A stretch of 63,614 nt of DNA, taken from positions 1-63,614 of the forward strand of contig JAYFRN010000002.1 in the NCBI GenBank assembly GCA_034925865.1, in the 5' to 3' direction. The notes under the pieces were generated by a model. That model was not told the origin of the DNA. It did no database searches and saw only the letters and a program-made list of their open reading frames with translations. Shown here piece by piece: positions 44,388 to 52,849 of this stretch; positions within the stretch are counted from its first letter, which is position 1; each line of letters starts with the position of its first letter. The DNA is from Oscillospiraceae bacterium. GTDB lineage: Bacteria > Bacillota > Clostridia > Oscillospirales > SIG627. A program made the translations under genes and the position numbers.

Positions 44388-45034
44388 TATACAACCCTCA
44401 CCATTTCTTCCGTCATATCTATAAGTGACTCATTCATAAATCCGTCAAGCTCGGCCTCTGTCAAATACTTATATTCACGATTGAGATTACCGGCCGGGGC
44501 AAGATAAAAGCTGCGTATTCTGTTCAGCTGCCAGTCAAAAGCAGTAGACGGGAAAAAATTAAAATAAATATTTGCAAAGCTCTTCATTCCCGAAAATATA
44601 GAAAAAGCGCGCATTTGGGGATTTTTCTTCAAATACAACTTGTCGAGGTCATACCAATCTGTTTTTATTGCGCATATAAAGCTGCTTTTATCGGTAAAGC
44701 TGTCCTTAAATTGCTTTTCTGCAGGACGAGCGATTTTACAAACCCATTCCGCATCGGTAAGCAGATGCAGATAATATCCCAGATAAAAAGAAAAGCTTTC
44801 TTTATCACTTTTATCCTCTAAATAGTTTTCTCTGAAAGCGGCATAATCACGGTTGCTTGTATGCCCGAAATGTGAAATATCCTTGTCCGGCGTATACGTA
44901 AGGTTATCGTCATTCGGGATTCCGCAATCCGGCGCGATATTTCCGAATATAAAGCAGGGTAAATCAAGCTTGTCTTTGCCTATGATGTCGATAAATTTAT
45001 CCGCAACGCGAAAATGCGTCATCCAGGTAGCCAT
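44387..45034 (-). CDS. Zinc-dependent phospholipase C family protein
   Basis: The 215-aa product begins MATWMTHFRVADKFID and contains NIAPDCGIPND, DISHFGHTSN and FYLGYYLHLLTDAEW, placing Asp and His residues as in the S1/P1-nuclease and Zn_dep_PLPC fold. Members are common hypothetical proteins in clostridia and lack secretion signals, as here. The substrate is unknown. It is upstream of and coupled to the P-loop NTPase gene. Confidence 0.72.
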   Translation of the reverse strand: MATWMTHFRVADKFIDIIGKDKLDLPCFIFGNIAPDCGIPNDDNLTYTPDKDISHFGHTSNRDYAAFRENYLEDKSDKESFSFYLGYYLHLLTDAEWVCKIARPAEKQFKDSFTDKSSFICAIKTDWYDLDKLYLKKNPQMRAFSIFSGMKSFANIYFNFFPSTAFDWQLNRIRSFYLAPAGNLNREYKYLTEAELDGFMNESLIDMTEEMVRVV

Positions 45035-45049
45035 GTTTCTTCTCCAATT

Positions 45050-45565
45050 TTATGAATTTAGCGTCATTTTATTTTCAATTTCCCAAATATAAAAAGCTGT
45101 GTGATATTTCCCGAACAAAACTCGTTCTTCCACAAGTGTAAAACCATTACGTTCATAAACCGCCCTTAGTTTTGGAATAAGAGCATGTGTGTCAAGGCGA
45201 AGAGCCGGTATCCTCCGCTTTATACATTCATTTTTTGCAAAATCTATCAATGCTGAAGAAACTCCTTGCCCCGCCGCTACACGTTTTACTGCTAGCTTGT
45301 GAATAAATAATGATTGACCTTTTTTGACATCAGGCCAAAAATTTTGATCGTAATCGATAAGTGCCATACACCCAACCGACGCACCATCCATAAATGCAAT
45401 ATAAAAATCCGATGGCGTAAAATCTCTCGATAGTCGTGCCCAAGAAATTTGTTCTTTACTCCATAAAGGCTTTCCGATACCGTCAAGCCAAATAAAGGCA
45501 TCCATTAGAATATTTTCAATAATAGGAATGCTCTTTTCTTCTGTCGCTTGCTCAACATTAATCAT
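45050..45565 (-). CDS. GNAT family N-acetyltransferase
   Basis: The 171-aa protein has the acetyl-CoA-binding A motif (IHKLAVKRVAAGQGVSSALIDFA, Q/R-x-x-G-x-A-like) and the C-terminal VYERNGF signature. The N-terminal WSKEQISWARLSRDF resembles enzymes acting on small amines. The substrate is not predictable. It lies 15 nt before the phospholipase-like gene. Confidence 0.82.
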   Translation of the reverse strand: MINVEQATEEKSIPIIENILMDAFIWLDGIGKPLWSKEQISWARLSRDFTPSDFYIAFMDGASVGCMALIDYDQNFWPDVKKGQSLFIHKLAVKRVAAGQGVSSALIDFAKNECIKRRIPALRLDTHALIPKLRAVYERNGFTLVEERVLFGKYHTAFYIWEIENKMTLNS

Positions 45566-45593
45566 TTTTCCCTTTCAAATATTCCATACTTTG

Positions 45594-46415
45594 TTAATAT
45601 GGAAATCCGCTTATTAATCTCTTTATATAATTTTCCGACTGCTTAATTCCATTTATGGTCTTCGTTTCAAGCACCACACGGCAATTATATTTTTTTGCGA
45701 TATCGACATATTTTAACAAATCCAATTCCCCCTCGCCAAGCGGGAGATGGTCACCGCGCGTCCTTTCGTAATCGTGTAAATGCATATGACACAAACGGTT
45801 TATGTTACGCTCAATTACAGGTTGTTGTTGAAAATTGTTTCCTGCATTATGCCCAATATCAAATGTTAGACCAAATACAGGGCTTTTAAGTAAGAGTGAA
45901 ATACCCTCCTCAACGTAGTCAAGCTGAAAAGAACGCGTATTCTCAATACATATTTTAATGTCTGCGCTACCAATAGCCGCCGTGCAAGTATCCCGAAATG
46001 CGATCAGTTTCTGACGGTACTCATGCGGGTATTCCTTAAATAGATACGCTTTTCTTTCAGGCAAGGTAAAATGTTCACCTTGATGAAAGTGCATATTCAA
46101 AACCGGAATGCTTATCTGTTTTGCAATTCTAATCGTCTGTAATACGGTTTCAATATACGCCGCTGCAATGCGCTTATTAAAATCCCACGGAGAAGCGGTA
46201 TCTTCAAGATGGATGGTATAATAAATGCCGAATCGTCCCGCAATGTCCAAAAGTTGTGTCGGGTCGAGCATATCTGCTTGATACTCAGGCAAATCCATAT
46301 TCAGCTCGATAAACGCAAGCCCCAATTCATGACAGAGCGCAGCGCAGTCCTCAAGCGATTTTATTTCAAGTAGTGTTGGCATTCCGAAATCCATGCTGTA
46401 AATTCTCTCCTTCAT
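45594..46415 (-). CDS. Sugar phosphate isomerase/epimerase (AP endonuclease 2 fold)
   Basis: A 273-aa TIM barrel with metal ligands in the family order: FIELNMDLPE, YTIHLED, LNMHFHQGEHF, CIENTR, TFDIGHNAGN, CHMHLHDY and VVLETK. These Glu/His/Asp sites are typical of xylose-isomerase-like sugar epimerases. It is cytoplasmic, with an unknown sugar substrate. Confidence 0.82.
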   Translation of the reverse strand: MKERIYSMDFGMPTLLEIKSLEDCAALCHELGLAFIELNMDLPEYQADMLDPTQLLDIAGRFGIYYTIHLEDTASPWDFNKRIAAAYIETVLQTIRIAKQISIPVLNMHFHQGEHFTLPERKAYLFKEYPHEYRQKLIAFRDTCTAAIGSADIKICIENTRSFQLDYVEEGISLLLKSPVFGLTFDIGHNAGNNFQQQPVIERNINRLCHMHLHDYERTRGDHLPLGEGELDLLKYVDIAKKYNCRVVLETKTINGIKQSENYIKRLISGFPY

Positions 46416-46464
46416 CTCAATTAAAACAACTACATTTTATATTCTTATACACTAATGATAAATA

Positions 46465-46971
46465 TTAATTATTTATTCTCGGGTTATCAATCCCGAATTC
46501 TTCACACAACCGATCCCATCTCTCGCCTCGAAAATTACAGGATGTAACATTATGTAGTCCATGGGAAAAAACATCCGCATCCTTCAGCACCTCGTCGAAT
46601 GGTTTATCAACAGTATTCTTATCGCTGTGCCTTTTTATCGCGTCACAAATTATCCTGGTTTCCTCCAGAGTGGTAATATTTAATTCTGTCAATATTTCCA
46701 ATGCCGCGATAGAGCCTTTTTCGGCATGATTTGCACCGGTGACATCAAAAATTCTGTATGGCTCGATATCACAGCTTCTGCAATATGCTATATCATGCAA
46801 AATTCCCGCCATCGTCGCAAGCTCGGTATTTTCACCTCTCCGAAGTGCTATCAGAGCGGCAGCCTGTGCAACACCGTATAAATGATTATTCATTGCGCGG
46901 CGGGAGTCTTTATTTGTCATTCGGTCAAGTATCTTTTCAATTTCATCAAAAAGCAACTCAATTCTGTTCAT
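46465..46971 (-). CDS. HD-domain phosphohydrolase
   Basis: Starting at the ATG at 46971 (GGAG upstream), the 168-aa product has the HD signature: LYGVAQAAALIALRRG, MAGILHDIAYCRSCD (HD pair) and ICDAIKRHSDKN, with the final D in LKDADVFSHG. Such proteins hydrolyse phosphomonoesters of nucleotides. The start overlaps the NUDIX gene stop by 4 nt. Confidence 0.85.
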   Translation of the reverse strand: MNRIELLFDEIEKILDRMTNKDSRRAMNNHLYGVAQAAALIALRRGENTELATMAGILHDIAYCRSCDIEPYRIFDVTGANHAEKGSIAALEILTELNITTLEETRIICDAIKRHSDKNTVDKPFDEVLKDADVFSHGLHNVTSCNFRGERWDRLCEEFGIDNPRINN

Positions 46972-47411
46972 TTTGTATTCTCCAGTCTGCATTTCAATTC
47001 ATATAAAGCTGTTTTATTTGAGTCCCATTTGAGTTTTTCATAAGCTTCATCGTATGTCATCCAGGCACATTCCGTATGTTCATGCGATAAAACTATTTCC
47101 TCGTTGCATTCAAACGCGAAGCTATATTCCGGTAAAATATATGTATCGGATGGCCACAGCCTGCGGTGACGCTCCGCAAAGCAATTTGCGGGGACGTATG
47201 TCATAAAGGTGAGCTTTATTATATCATTAACTGTTGCTCCCGCTTCTTCGAAAATTTCGCGTTTTGCCGCCTCAACCGGTGTTTCCGCATCCTCGCCGCC
47301 TCCGGCGATAAACTGCCACTGGTCAATGTCCGAACGGTGCATAACGCAAAACGCAAAGGTATCGTTGACTATTCTATACGGTATTGCAAGAATCTGAAAT
47401 GGTGCTCTCAT
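46968..47411 (-). CDS. NUDIX hydrolase
   Basis: The 147-aa protein carries the NUDIX box (AGGGEDAETPVEAAKREIFE followed by EAG, around residues 37-59), with the loop of dihydroneopterin-triphosphate or nucleotide pyrophosphatases and WQFIAGGGE as in NudB-like enzymes. It lies directly before the HD phosphohydrolase and is probably translated with it. Confidence 0.87.
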   Translation of the reverse strand: MRAPFQILAIPYRIVNDTFAFCVMHRSDIDQWQFIAGGGEDAETPVEAAKREIFEEAGATVNDIIKLTFMTYVPANCFAERHRRLWPSDTYILPEYSFAFECNEEIVLSHEHTECAWMTYDEAYEKLKWDSNKTALYELKCRLENTK

Positions 47412-47412
47412 T

Positions 47413-47913
47413 TTATTTCTCCAATTCGTATTTTTCGGTAATCATCTGATATTTCCCTCTGAAAAGAAAGCTTTTTCCGTTCTTGTTTTCCCCGATAATT
47501 TCAAGTCCCAGATGCTTCAGTATTGCTTGGGATTTAATATTTTTCTTGTTTGCATACGCTTCTACATACAAAATATCATGAGTAATCATTTTTATAAGCC
47601 ACTTATAAAGCTGACCGAATATTCCACTTCCATGGTATTCTTTCTTAATCTGTATTTCTTCCATCATGAATACATTTGAATTCACATAGTACTGAAAATA
47701 TCCGATAATAACATCTCTATTATAAATCAAAACAATCTGCCGCTGCGTTTTCTCAAGCGCGGGTAAAATACAAGATGTCCATTCGGTTCGATCCTGCTCA
47801 TAACTGTTTCCTGTCGGTGCAATTTCGTTCATGTTGGAATATAAAATATCGTAAAGTATTGGTAAAACCATCTCTGATTTTAATTTATCTAAAAAGTAAA
47901 ACGAAATTTGCAT
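47413..47913 (-). CDS. GNAT-like N-acetyltransferase
   Basis: A 166-aa product from the ATG at 47913. The core MMEEIQIKKEYHGSGIFGQL (Q/R-x-x-G-x-G-like) and AILKHLGLEIIGENKNGKSF follow the GNAT pattern. The longer start at 47946 would overlap the DUF1848 gene. No clear ribosome binding site is present. The substrate is unknown. Confidence 0.72.
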   Translation of the reverse strand: MQISFYFLDKLKSEMVLPILYDILYSNMNEIAPTGNSYEQDRTEWTSCILPALEKTQRQIVLIYNRDVIIGYFQYYVNSNVFMMEEIQIKKEYHGSGIFGQLYKWLIKMITHDILYVEAYANKKNIKSQAILKHLGLEIIGENKNGKSFLFRGKYQMITEKYELEK

Positions 47914-47917
47914 TTTA

Positions 47918-48868
47918 TTATTTATTATACGACAGGATGCGTGCATCCCGCTTTACCTTTCTTATAGTTATTTTCTCATTTTCTCCGACAGCTCCGAAAA
48001 GCAGCTCACCATTCGGGTCATGAGCTTTATGACGGCGCGCCGTTGAAACGGGATCATTATTCGCATAGCAATATATGCACCCATTCATGCAGGTGTTGTA
48101 CGCGCCTATGTCGATGCTCTCACAACAGCCGCAGCCTTCACGTTGATTCCTGTCGGGAAATAATGTGTCAAGTGCTATTTTCTCAGGTTTCGCCCTTTCT
48201 GAAAGAATTCTCTCAATCAACTCTCTGTCGATACAAGAAGCTTTTTGTATTCCAAACGGCGTCAGGTCGTTTTTCTCACAGCAGGCGACAGCGCGGATGC
48301 CGTATTCTTTTGCAGTTTTACCGATAAACGCTGATAACTCAGTGATTTTATCCTCTGTTATCGGTAGGATCAGTTTTGTTCTCAGCTTTGGATACATATC
48401 CACAAAGCTGATTGTAACAGTGTTGGTATATGGCGAGAGTTTCTCACACATACGCAAAAAATGAAGCTTATGATATGCGATATCAAGCGAAGCATTGATA
48501 ATTATCGGGTCATACCGCCATTTGACGCGTTCTTTGCCGATATGCTTTGATAGCTCGATAAAGGCTTCTTCGATTTTGGTTTTATTCCTGAGGTTCGGCT
48601 CGATTGTCCTGTCATACGGCGTGAGCGTGAATTGGAAATAATAATTATATCCCATCCGGTCGAGCTCCGGAAGACAGCTTATAATATTTCCCGAGTCCTT
48701 TGTCCAGAATACGATACAATCCACGACATCGGGCGTTATGGCAATGCGTGAGAGCTGCGCGTGATTCATGGGATTGCGGGTCAGAACGTATCCCGCCCTT
48801 ATGCGGTTCATGAACCATTCGGAGTAATAGCACGGAATATCCGTGCGGCGCGAGGCGGAGAGGATCAT
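47918..48868 (-). CDS. DUF1848 family protein with C-terminal cysteine cluster
   Basis: The 316-aa protein starts MILSASRRTDIPCYYSEWF, the DUF1848 hallmark, with IVFWTKD and FQFTLTPYD strands resembling radical-SAM-like barrels. The C-terminus has a dense cysteine set (CGCCESIDIGAYNTCMNGC, then IYCYAN) that probably binds an iron-sulfur cluster. The ATG at 48868 is chosen because AGGGTG lies 7 nt upstream and it overlaps the HAD stop by 4 nt. The first 18-28 bp of this gene recur behind two other genes of the array. Confidence 0.82.
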   Translation of the reverse strand: MILSASRRTDIPCYYSEWFMNRIRAGYVLTRNPMNHAQLSRIAITPDVVDCIVFWTKDSGNIISCLPELDRMGYNYYFQFTLTPYDRTIEPNLRNKTKIEEAFIELSKHIGKERVKWRYDPIIINASLDIAYHKLHFLRMCEKLSPYTNTVTISFVDMYPKLRTKLILPITEDKITELSAFIGKTAKEYGIRAVACCEKNDLTPFGIQKASCIDRELIERILSERAKPEKIALDTLFPDRNQREGCGCCESIDIGAYNTCMNGCIYCYANNDPVSTARRHKAHDPNGELLFGAVGENEKITIRKVKRDARILSYNK

Positions 48869-49479
48869 AAAATACACCCTATTTTTGATAATTCATTTAT
48901 AAGATTTTCATAATCACGTTTTATATGATCGAAATAAATTGTCATTATGCCCATTTGCTTCGGTATAATGAGGTTTTTCTCCTGGTTATCAATGAAAACG
49001 CACTCATTTGGTAAAAGATTTAAGCTTTCAATCGTTTGAATGAATATTTCTTCACAGTTTTTTCCTGATCCAATATTAGCTGAAACGGTAATAACATCAA
49101 AAACTTTGCTCCAGTTTAAGTGTTTTACAATACAGTTTATGCGATCGGCTTTATTGTCTGTTATCATTCCGATTTTATAGCCTTTAATTTTCAAGGTTTC
49201 GGCAAGAAAAAGCATTTGTTTATCAATCGGCGTATTTATAAAAGAGTCATTAAGAATATCCATACTGATATTATAATTCAGATTATCACATAGCTTCTGC
49301 CATATATCAACGTGTGTAATTTTACCATATAAAAGGTCATTGTTATACTTGTAATATTCACTTTTAAAAGCTTCTAAACTAATACCAGTATACATTGATA
49401 TATAATTGCAAATTGATGTTGAGCCTGTTGCGTCTGTTGTCAATACGCCGTCAAAATCGAAAAGTATTGCTTTAATCAT
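48865..49479 (-). CDS. HAD-superfamily hydrolase
   Basis: A 204-aa phosphatase-like protein: motif I FDFDGVLTT (nucleophile Asp8), motif II MITDNKADR, and motif IV VFIDNQEKN. The cap is helical and inserted after motif I. The substrate is unknown. Its stop codon TGA overlaps the DUF1848 start codon. Confidence 0.85.
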   Translation of the reverse strand: MIKAILFDFDGVLTTDATGSTSICNYISMYTGISLEAFKSEYYKYNNDLLYGKITHVDIWQKLCDNLNYNISMDILNDSFINTPIDKQMLFLAETLKIKGYKIGMITDNKADRINCIVKHLNWSKVFDVITVSANIGSGKNCEEIFIQTIESLNLLPNECVFIDNQEKNLIIPKQMGIMTIYFDHIKRDYENLINELSKIGCIL

Positions 49480-49560
49480 TTCAGTTCTCTCATAATAAAT
49501 AAATGTAATTGCATTATTTGAATTATTATTCTATGAAATAGCGTTTAATGTCCATGAGTA

Positions 49561-49579
49561 GCGAGGCGGAGAGGATCAC
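49561..49579 (-). repeat. Fragment of the DUF1848 gene start, copy 2 (18 bp)
   Basis: GCGAGGCGGAGAGGATCA is identical to the first 18 bp after position one of the DUF1848 coding start (48850-48867). It directly follows the metallophosphoesterase stop codon, with the initial ATG changed to GTG. It is a non-functional fragment and marks a recombination junction. Confidence 0.7.
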
Positions 49580-50430
49580 TATATTCCAAGCTCCTTTGCT
49601 GCTTCATTCCAATAAGCTTCCGGTAATATTGTACCACCACTGTAATTATCTGCTTTGGCTTTATCCCATGCAAGACTAACGCATTGCATAGGGGCGTCTC
49701 GCTTTTCTATAAGCAATTTTATTATAGTGCGAGACCAAACCGGTGCCTTATTGGAAAGCCCGCTTTCCTCAAATTCAGAAATCAGCCTTTCGATATCAAT
49801 TTCAATAGAAAGCATTTTATATGACCATTTACCATCCATAAGCTCCAAAACTGTAAATCGTGCATCGCTGTTCATGTCCTGAGGTAATCCGAAGCTGGGA
49901 CAAAACAACACGGTTTTATCGTGATTGCGGTATAACCCAATTCGATGAGTATGACCGCACAGAAGAATATCTCCTTTTATTTCGCCTATATATTTGTCAA
50001 GCAGCTCCGGTTTATCTTTTATCCATTCTGTAGTACTTGCAGGCGAAGAATGACATGCGGTAATAACAGGGGAACCGTTAATTTCTATATCTCGGCATAA
50101 CGGCATATCCGCAAAAAAGCGTAAATCATCTTTTGTAAGGTTTTCGTATGTATACAATAACGAGCCAACGCTTGATGAATAACACCATCCGTCATTGGGA
50201 TTTTTTTGATGATTCAATAAATAATCTTCACGGTTGCCACGTATAAACCAACATTGATAATTTTCAATGCACAAATATAGCAACTTCATTGTTTTCTGTG
50301 GATATGGACAATCGGTAACATAGTCGCCAAGAAAAATAATTCCATCAGGATTTATTTCATCTATCATTTTTATAGCTGACTCCAACGCAATATGATTTGA
50401 ATGTATGTCAGCTATTACAATTAATTTCAT
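49579..50430 (-). CDS. Metallophosphoesterase
   Basis: The 283-aa protein begins MKLIVIADIHSNHIALES and shows IIFLGDYVTD, FIRGNRED, ITACHSSPAS and CGHTHRIG, the five blocks of calcineurin-like phosphoesterases (YfcE/MPP type). The ATG at 50430 is preferred to one at 50487, because the additional 19 codons are the out-of-frame remnant of a GNAT gene tail. Its stop is followed by a DUF1848 start fragment. Possible nucleotide or phosphoprotein substrate. Confidence 0.85.
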   Translation of the reverse strand: MKLIVIADIHSNHIALESAIKMIDEINPDGIIFLGDYVTDCPYPQKTMKLLYLCIENYQCWFIRGNREDYLLNHQKNPNDGWCYSSSVGSLLYTYENLTKDDLRFFADMPLCRDIEINGSPVITACHSSPASTTEWIKDKPELLDKYIGEIKGDILLCGHTHRIGLYRNHDKTVLFCPSFGLPQDMNSDARFTVLELMDGKWSYKMLSIEIDIERLISEFEESGLSNKAPVWSRTIIKLLIEKRDAPMQCVSLAWDKAKADNYSGGTILPEAYWNEAAKELGI

Positions 50431-50435
50431 GAATC

Positions 50436-50482
50436 TACTCACTTTCATATGTCTGTAGCCATCCGAACAACATATCAATAAA
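50436..50482 (-). repeat. Diverged fragment of a GNAT gene 3' end
   Basis: Read on the minus strand it encodes FIDMLFGWLQTYESE and a stop, nearly the same ending as the intact GNAT gene at 51097 (FFDMLSGQLQTYESE). It lies immediately before the metallophosphoesterase start. The body of that GNAT copy is gone. Confidence 0.7.
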
Positions 50483-50515
50483 TACATCGGAGATGTAGAA
50501 CAATTAATATATTAT

Positions 50516-50543
50516 CCGTGCGGCACGAGACGGAGAGGATCAT
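50516..50543 (-). repeat. Fragment of the DUF1848 gene start, copy 3 (28 bp)
   Basis: It matches 26 of 28 bp of the true DUF1848 start (48841-48868), including the ATG, and encodes MILSVSCRTD before an early end. It directly follows, and supplies the stop of, the GNAT gene at 50540-51091. Confidence 0.75.
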
Positions 50544-51091
50544 ATGATTTTTCCGATATCATTTATATTTTTAATTATTCCCGGCGCATTCTCATATTCA
50601 TTGAGGACTTTTTCTAACCAAATGACATCATGCCAATTGCCCTTCTTATATCCAACGTTGTGAAAAACACCGACTTCACTAAAGCCCATTATTTTATGGA
50701 GAGCGATGCTGTTTTCATTGGGCAAAGCAATTGCCGCATATGCGGTATAAAAGCCCTGCCTTTTCAATATATCGAAAAGGCAGTTATAAAGCTTACGCCC
50801 GATGCCGAGGCGGTGATATTCCGGCATAATATAAATTGACAAATCGACGCTGTATTTATATGCGGCTCTTTCGCGATGTTTTGAAGCATAAGCATAACCG
50901 ACAATCTTACCATAGCATTCGCAGACAAGATATGGATATTGCTTCATTATATTTTCAGTTCTGATTCGAAAATCTTCAGCAGACGGAACATCAATTTCAA
51001 AAGTAATATCAGTGTCGGTAATATACGGCTCGTATATTTTCAAGATTTCATCAGAGTCAGTTATCCGAGCCATGCGAATTTTATATTCCAT
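50540..51091 (-). CDS. GNAT N-acetyltransferase (phosphinothricin acetyltransferase-like)
   Basis: A 183-aa enzyme beginning with IRMARITDSDEILKIYEPYI and TDITFEIDVPS, then VDLSIYIMPEYHRLGIGRKL and MGFSEVGVFHNVGYKKGNWHD. This ordered text is characteristic of the Pat/Bar-like group that acetylates phosphinothricin, methionine sulfoximine or similar amines. The start follows the stop of a second GNAT gene by 5 nt. Its stop codon lies inside a DUF1848 start fragment. Confidence 0.85.
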   Translation of the reverse strand: MEYKIRMARITDSDEILKIYEPYITDTDITFEIDVPSAEDFRIRTENIMKQYPYLVCECYGKIVGYAYASKHRERAAYKYSVDLSIYIMPEYHRLGIGRKLYNCLFDILKRQGFYTAYAAIALPNENSIALHKIMGFSEVGVFHNVGYKKGNWHDVIWLEKVLNEYENAPGIIKNINDIGKII

Positions 51092-51096
51092 TTGTT

Positions 51097-51489
51097 TTAC
51101 TCGCTTTCATAAGTCTGCAGCTGTCCGCTGAGCATATCAAAAAATCCGAAACGCTTGTAAAACGGTTTCAGTTTTTCTTCAAAAATAATCGAAATCATAA
51201 AAATCCTGTGCTTTTTCAGATATCCGATAGTGCGGTTCATCAGCTCTGTTCCGATTCCTTTCCCCTGATAATCCGGATGAACCATCAAATCCTGTATGTA
51301 CGCGTCGGTTACGCCGTTTGAAACAGTATCAATATAACCAATCAATTTTTCGCCGTCGTATACCGTGATATGATAATACGAAGTCATCAGGGGATTTTTA
51401 TAATCATCCTCCATGCGGTCCCAGCCGACGGACTGACGCAGGTCGGCGATCGCTTTTGCGGAGGTAGGTTTGTTTTCAATATATTCCAT
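51097..51489 (-). CDS. GNAT family N-acetyltransferase
   Basis: A compact 130-aa acetyltransferase: IQDLMVHPDYQGKGIGTELM carries the acetyl-CoA loop and PFYKRFGFFDMLSGQLQTYE is the C-terminal strand. The ATG at 51489 has GGAG upstream; the longer start at 51507 would include it. Its final 70 bp recur almost identically at 52478-52547 and in diverged form at 50436-50482. Confidence 0.88.
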   Translation of the reverse strand: MEYIENKPTSAKAIADLRQSVGWDRMEDDYKNPLMTSYYHITVYDGEKLIGYIDTVSNGVTDAYIQDLMVHPDYQGKGIGTELMNRTIGYLKKHRIFMISIIFEEKLKPFYKRFGFFDMLSGQLQTYESE

Positions 51490-51552
51490 TTTTTCTGCTC
51501 CAATCATTTTATACCATATGACAACTTCGCTTTGTGTGACATAGCGATAATA

Positions 51553-51864
51553 TTATAATCTGTCACCAAACTTAATTCCGGTATTGTATTTTTCGTTGTT
51601 TAACTTTTCTTTAAGCGGAATCACCGATTCAAGATTTATATCATAGGTATTCGCGATTGCTAACGCATAATAAATTACATCCCAAAGTTCTTCTTCTATT
51701 TTTTCTTTGATCTGCTCTTCAGAATGCGGGCGAAGATTTTTTCGAATTGCGCGCGCAAGCTCACCGACTTCTTCCGAAAGCTTAAGAAAATACTGCTCCT
51801 TTTTTTCCGGGTTGCAGTCCTTTGATTTTATATATTCTTGAAGATATTCAATCGTAATACACAT
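51553..51864 (-). CDS. MazG-like nucleotide pyrophosphohydrolase
   Basis: The 103-aa all-alpha protein has the MazG metal-binding pattern: KLSEEVGELARAI (E-E-x-x-E) and KIEEELWDVIYYALAIAN (E-x-x-x-D). Single-domain MazG proteins hydrolyse non-canonical or stress-related NTPs to NMPs. It starts 8 nt after the formyltransferase stop codon. Confidence 0.88.
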   Translation of the reverse strand: MCITIEYLQEYIKSKDCNPEKKEQYFLKLSEEVGELARAIRKNLRPHSEEQIKEKIEEELWDVIYYALAIANTYDINLESVIPLKEKLNNEKYNTGIKFGDRL

Positions 51865-51872
51865 ATTATCAC

Positions 51873-52469
51873 TTACCTTCCAAGCTTAATTTTTCCGGAA
51901 ATAATATTATTGACTACCTCGACTAAAAAAGAATGTTCGCGCTCAAGTATTCGTGCCGCAAGGCTTTCAGGCGTATCATTAGGTAGAACATCAACTCTTG
52001 TTTGAGATACAATATCACCGCTGTCATATTCCTCATTTACTCTATGGACTGTCACGCCTGATACTTTTTCGCCAGCTTCAACAACAGCTCTATGAACATT
52101 CATTCCGTACATTCCCTTACCTCCATATTTAGGAAGAAGTGCAGGATGAATATTGAAAATTCTGTTATCATATTTTTGAAGAATCGGTATTCCTATTTTC
52201 TTTAAATACCCCGCAAGAAATATCATATCTGTATTATGTAAGACCAATATGTCAAGTAATTGCATATCCAAGTCTGAACAATTCGGGTGCTTTGTCGCAT
52301 TGATACAATAACAATCAATTTCCTCATTTCTCGCTCTTTGAAGAGCGTAAGCGTCTGAATTATTACTTATAACCGCACATACATGTCCATTTATTTTTTT
52401 GTTCTTGCAACCGTCAATTATTGCCTGTAAATCCGAACCTCCATGAGAGGCAAAAACAGCTATATTCAT
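51873..52469 (-). CDS. PurN-like formyltransferase
   Basis: A 198-aa protein with the formyltransferase core: AVFASHGGSDLQAI at the N-terminus, catalytic Asn and His in FNIHPALLPKYGGKG, VSGVTVHRVNEEYDSGDIV with the catalytic Asp, and typical length for phosphoribosylglycinamide formyltransferase. No other purine genes are nearby, so it may be a displaced purN or act on another amine. It is preceded by a GNAT tail fragment. Confidence 0.85.
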   Translation of the reverse strand: MNIAVFASHGGSDLQAIIDGCKNKKINGHVCAVISNNSDAYALQRARNEEIDCYCINATKHPNCSDLDMQLLDILVLHNTDMIFLAGYLKKIGIPILQKYDNRIFNIHPALLPKYGGKGMYGMNVHRAVVEAGEKVSGVTVHRVNEEYDSGDIVSQTRVDVLPNDTPESLAARILEREHSFLVEVVNNIISGKIKLGR

Positions 52470-52477
52470 AACTACTC

Positions 52478-52547
52478 ACTCGCTTTCATAAGTCTGCAGC
52501 TGTCCGCTGAGCATATCAAAAAATTCGAAACGCTTGTAAAACGGTTT
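52478..52547 (-). repeat. Fragment of the GNAT gene 3' end (69/70 identical)
   Basis: These 70 bp differ by a single base from the 3' end of the intact GNAT gene (51099-51168) and end in the same YESE codons before a stop. The upstream portion of the gene is absent. The high identity implies a recent duplication or exchange. Confidence 0.85.
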
Positions 52548-52558
52548 TTGTTTAGTAA

Positions 52559-52849
52559 TCATAATACTTCTTCAATTATTATCGAAAAACTATTTAATAT
52601 ATCAATTGTATTTCCGATTTTGTATACTTCAATAGGTTCAATATTTAATATATAATGATCATCATTTTCTAATGTAATATCATTTCCGTTTTCACCTAAA
52701 AGTACGATTCTCCATTCAAATTCATTGGCATAACATTTATCTTTTAAGAAAAATCTATCAACATTCGTGTGAATATGTGGACGTAGCCATTCTTTTTTTT
52801 GACCAGTTTTAATAAAGATATCTGGCACATTATAATTATCTATCAACAT
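52559..52849 (-). CDS. Small protein of unknown function
   Basis: A 96-aa protein whose ATG overlaps the preceding kinase stop by one base (TAATG). It is rich in N, D and I, contains HIHTNVDRFFL and EFEWRIVLLGENGND, and resembles no family I know. The coupling to the upstream gene and normal composition support a real gene. The text EWRIV occurs in some DUF2971-type proteins, but this is a weak hint. Confidence 0.5.
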   Translation of the reverse strand: MLIDNYNVPDIFIKTGQKKEWLRPHIHTNVDRFFLKDKCYANEFEWRIVLLGENGNDITLENDDHYILNIEPIEVYKIGNTIDILNSFSIIIEEVL

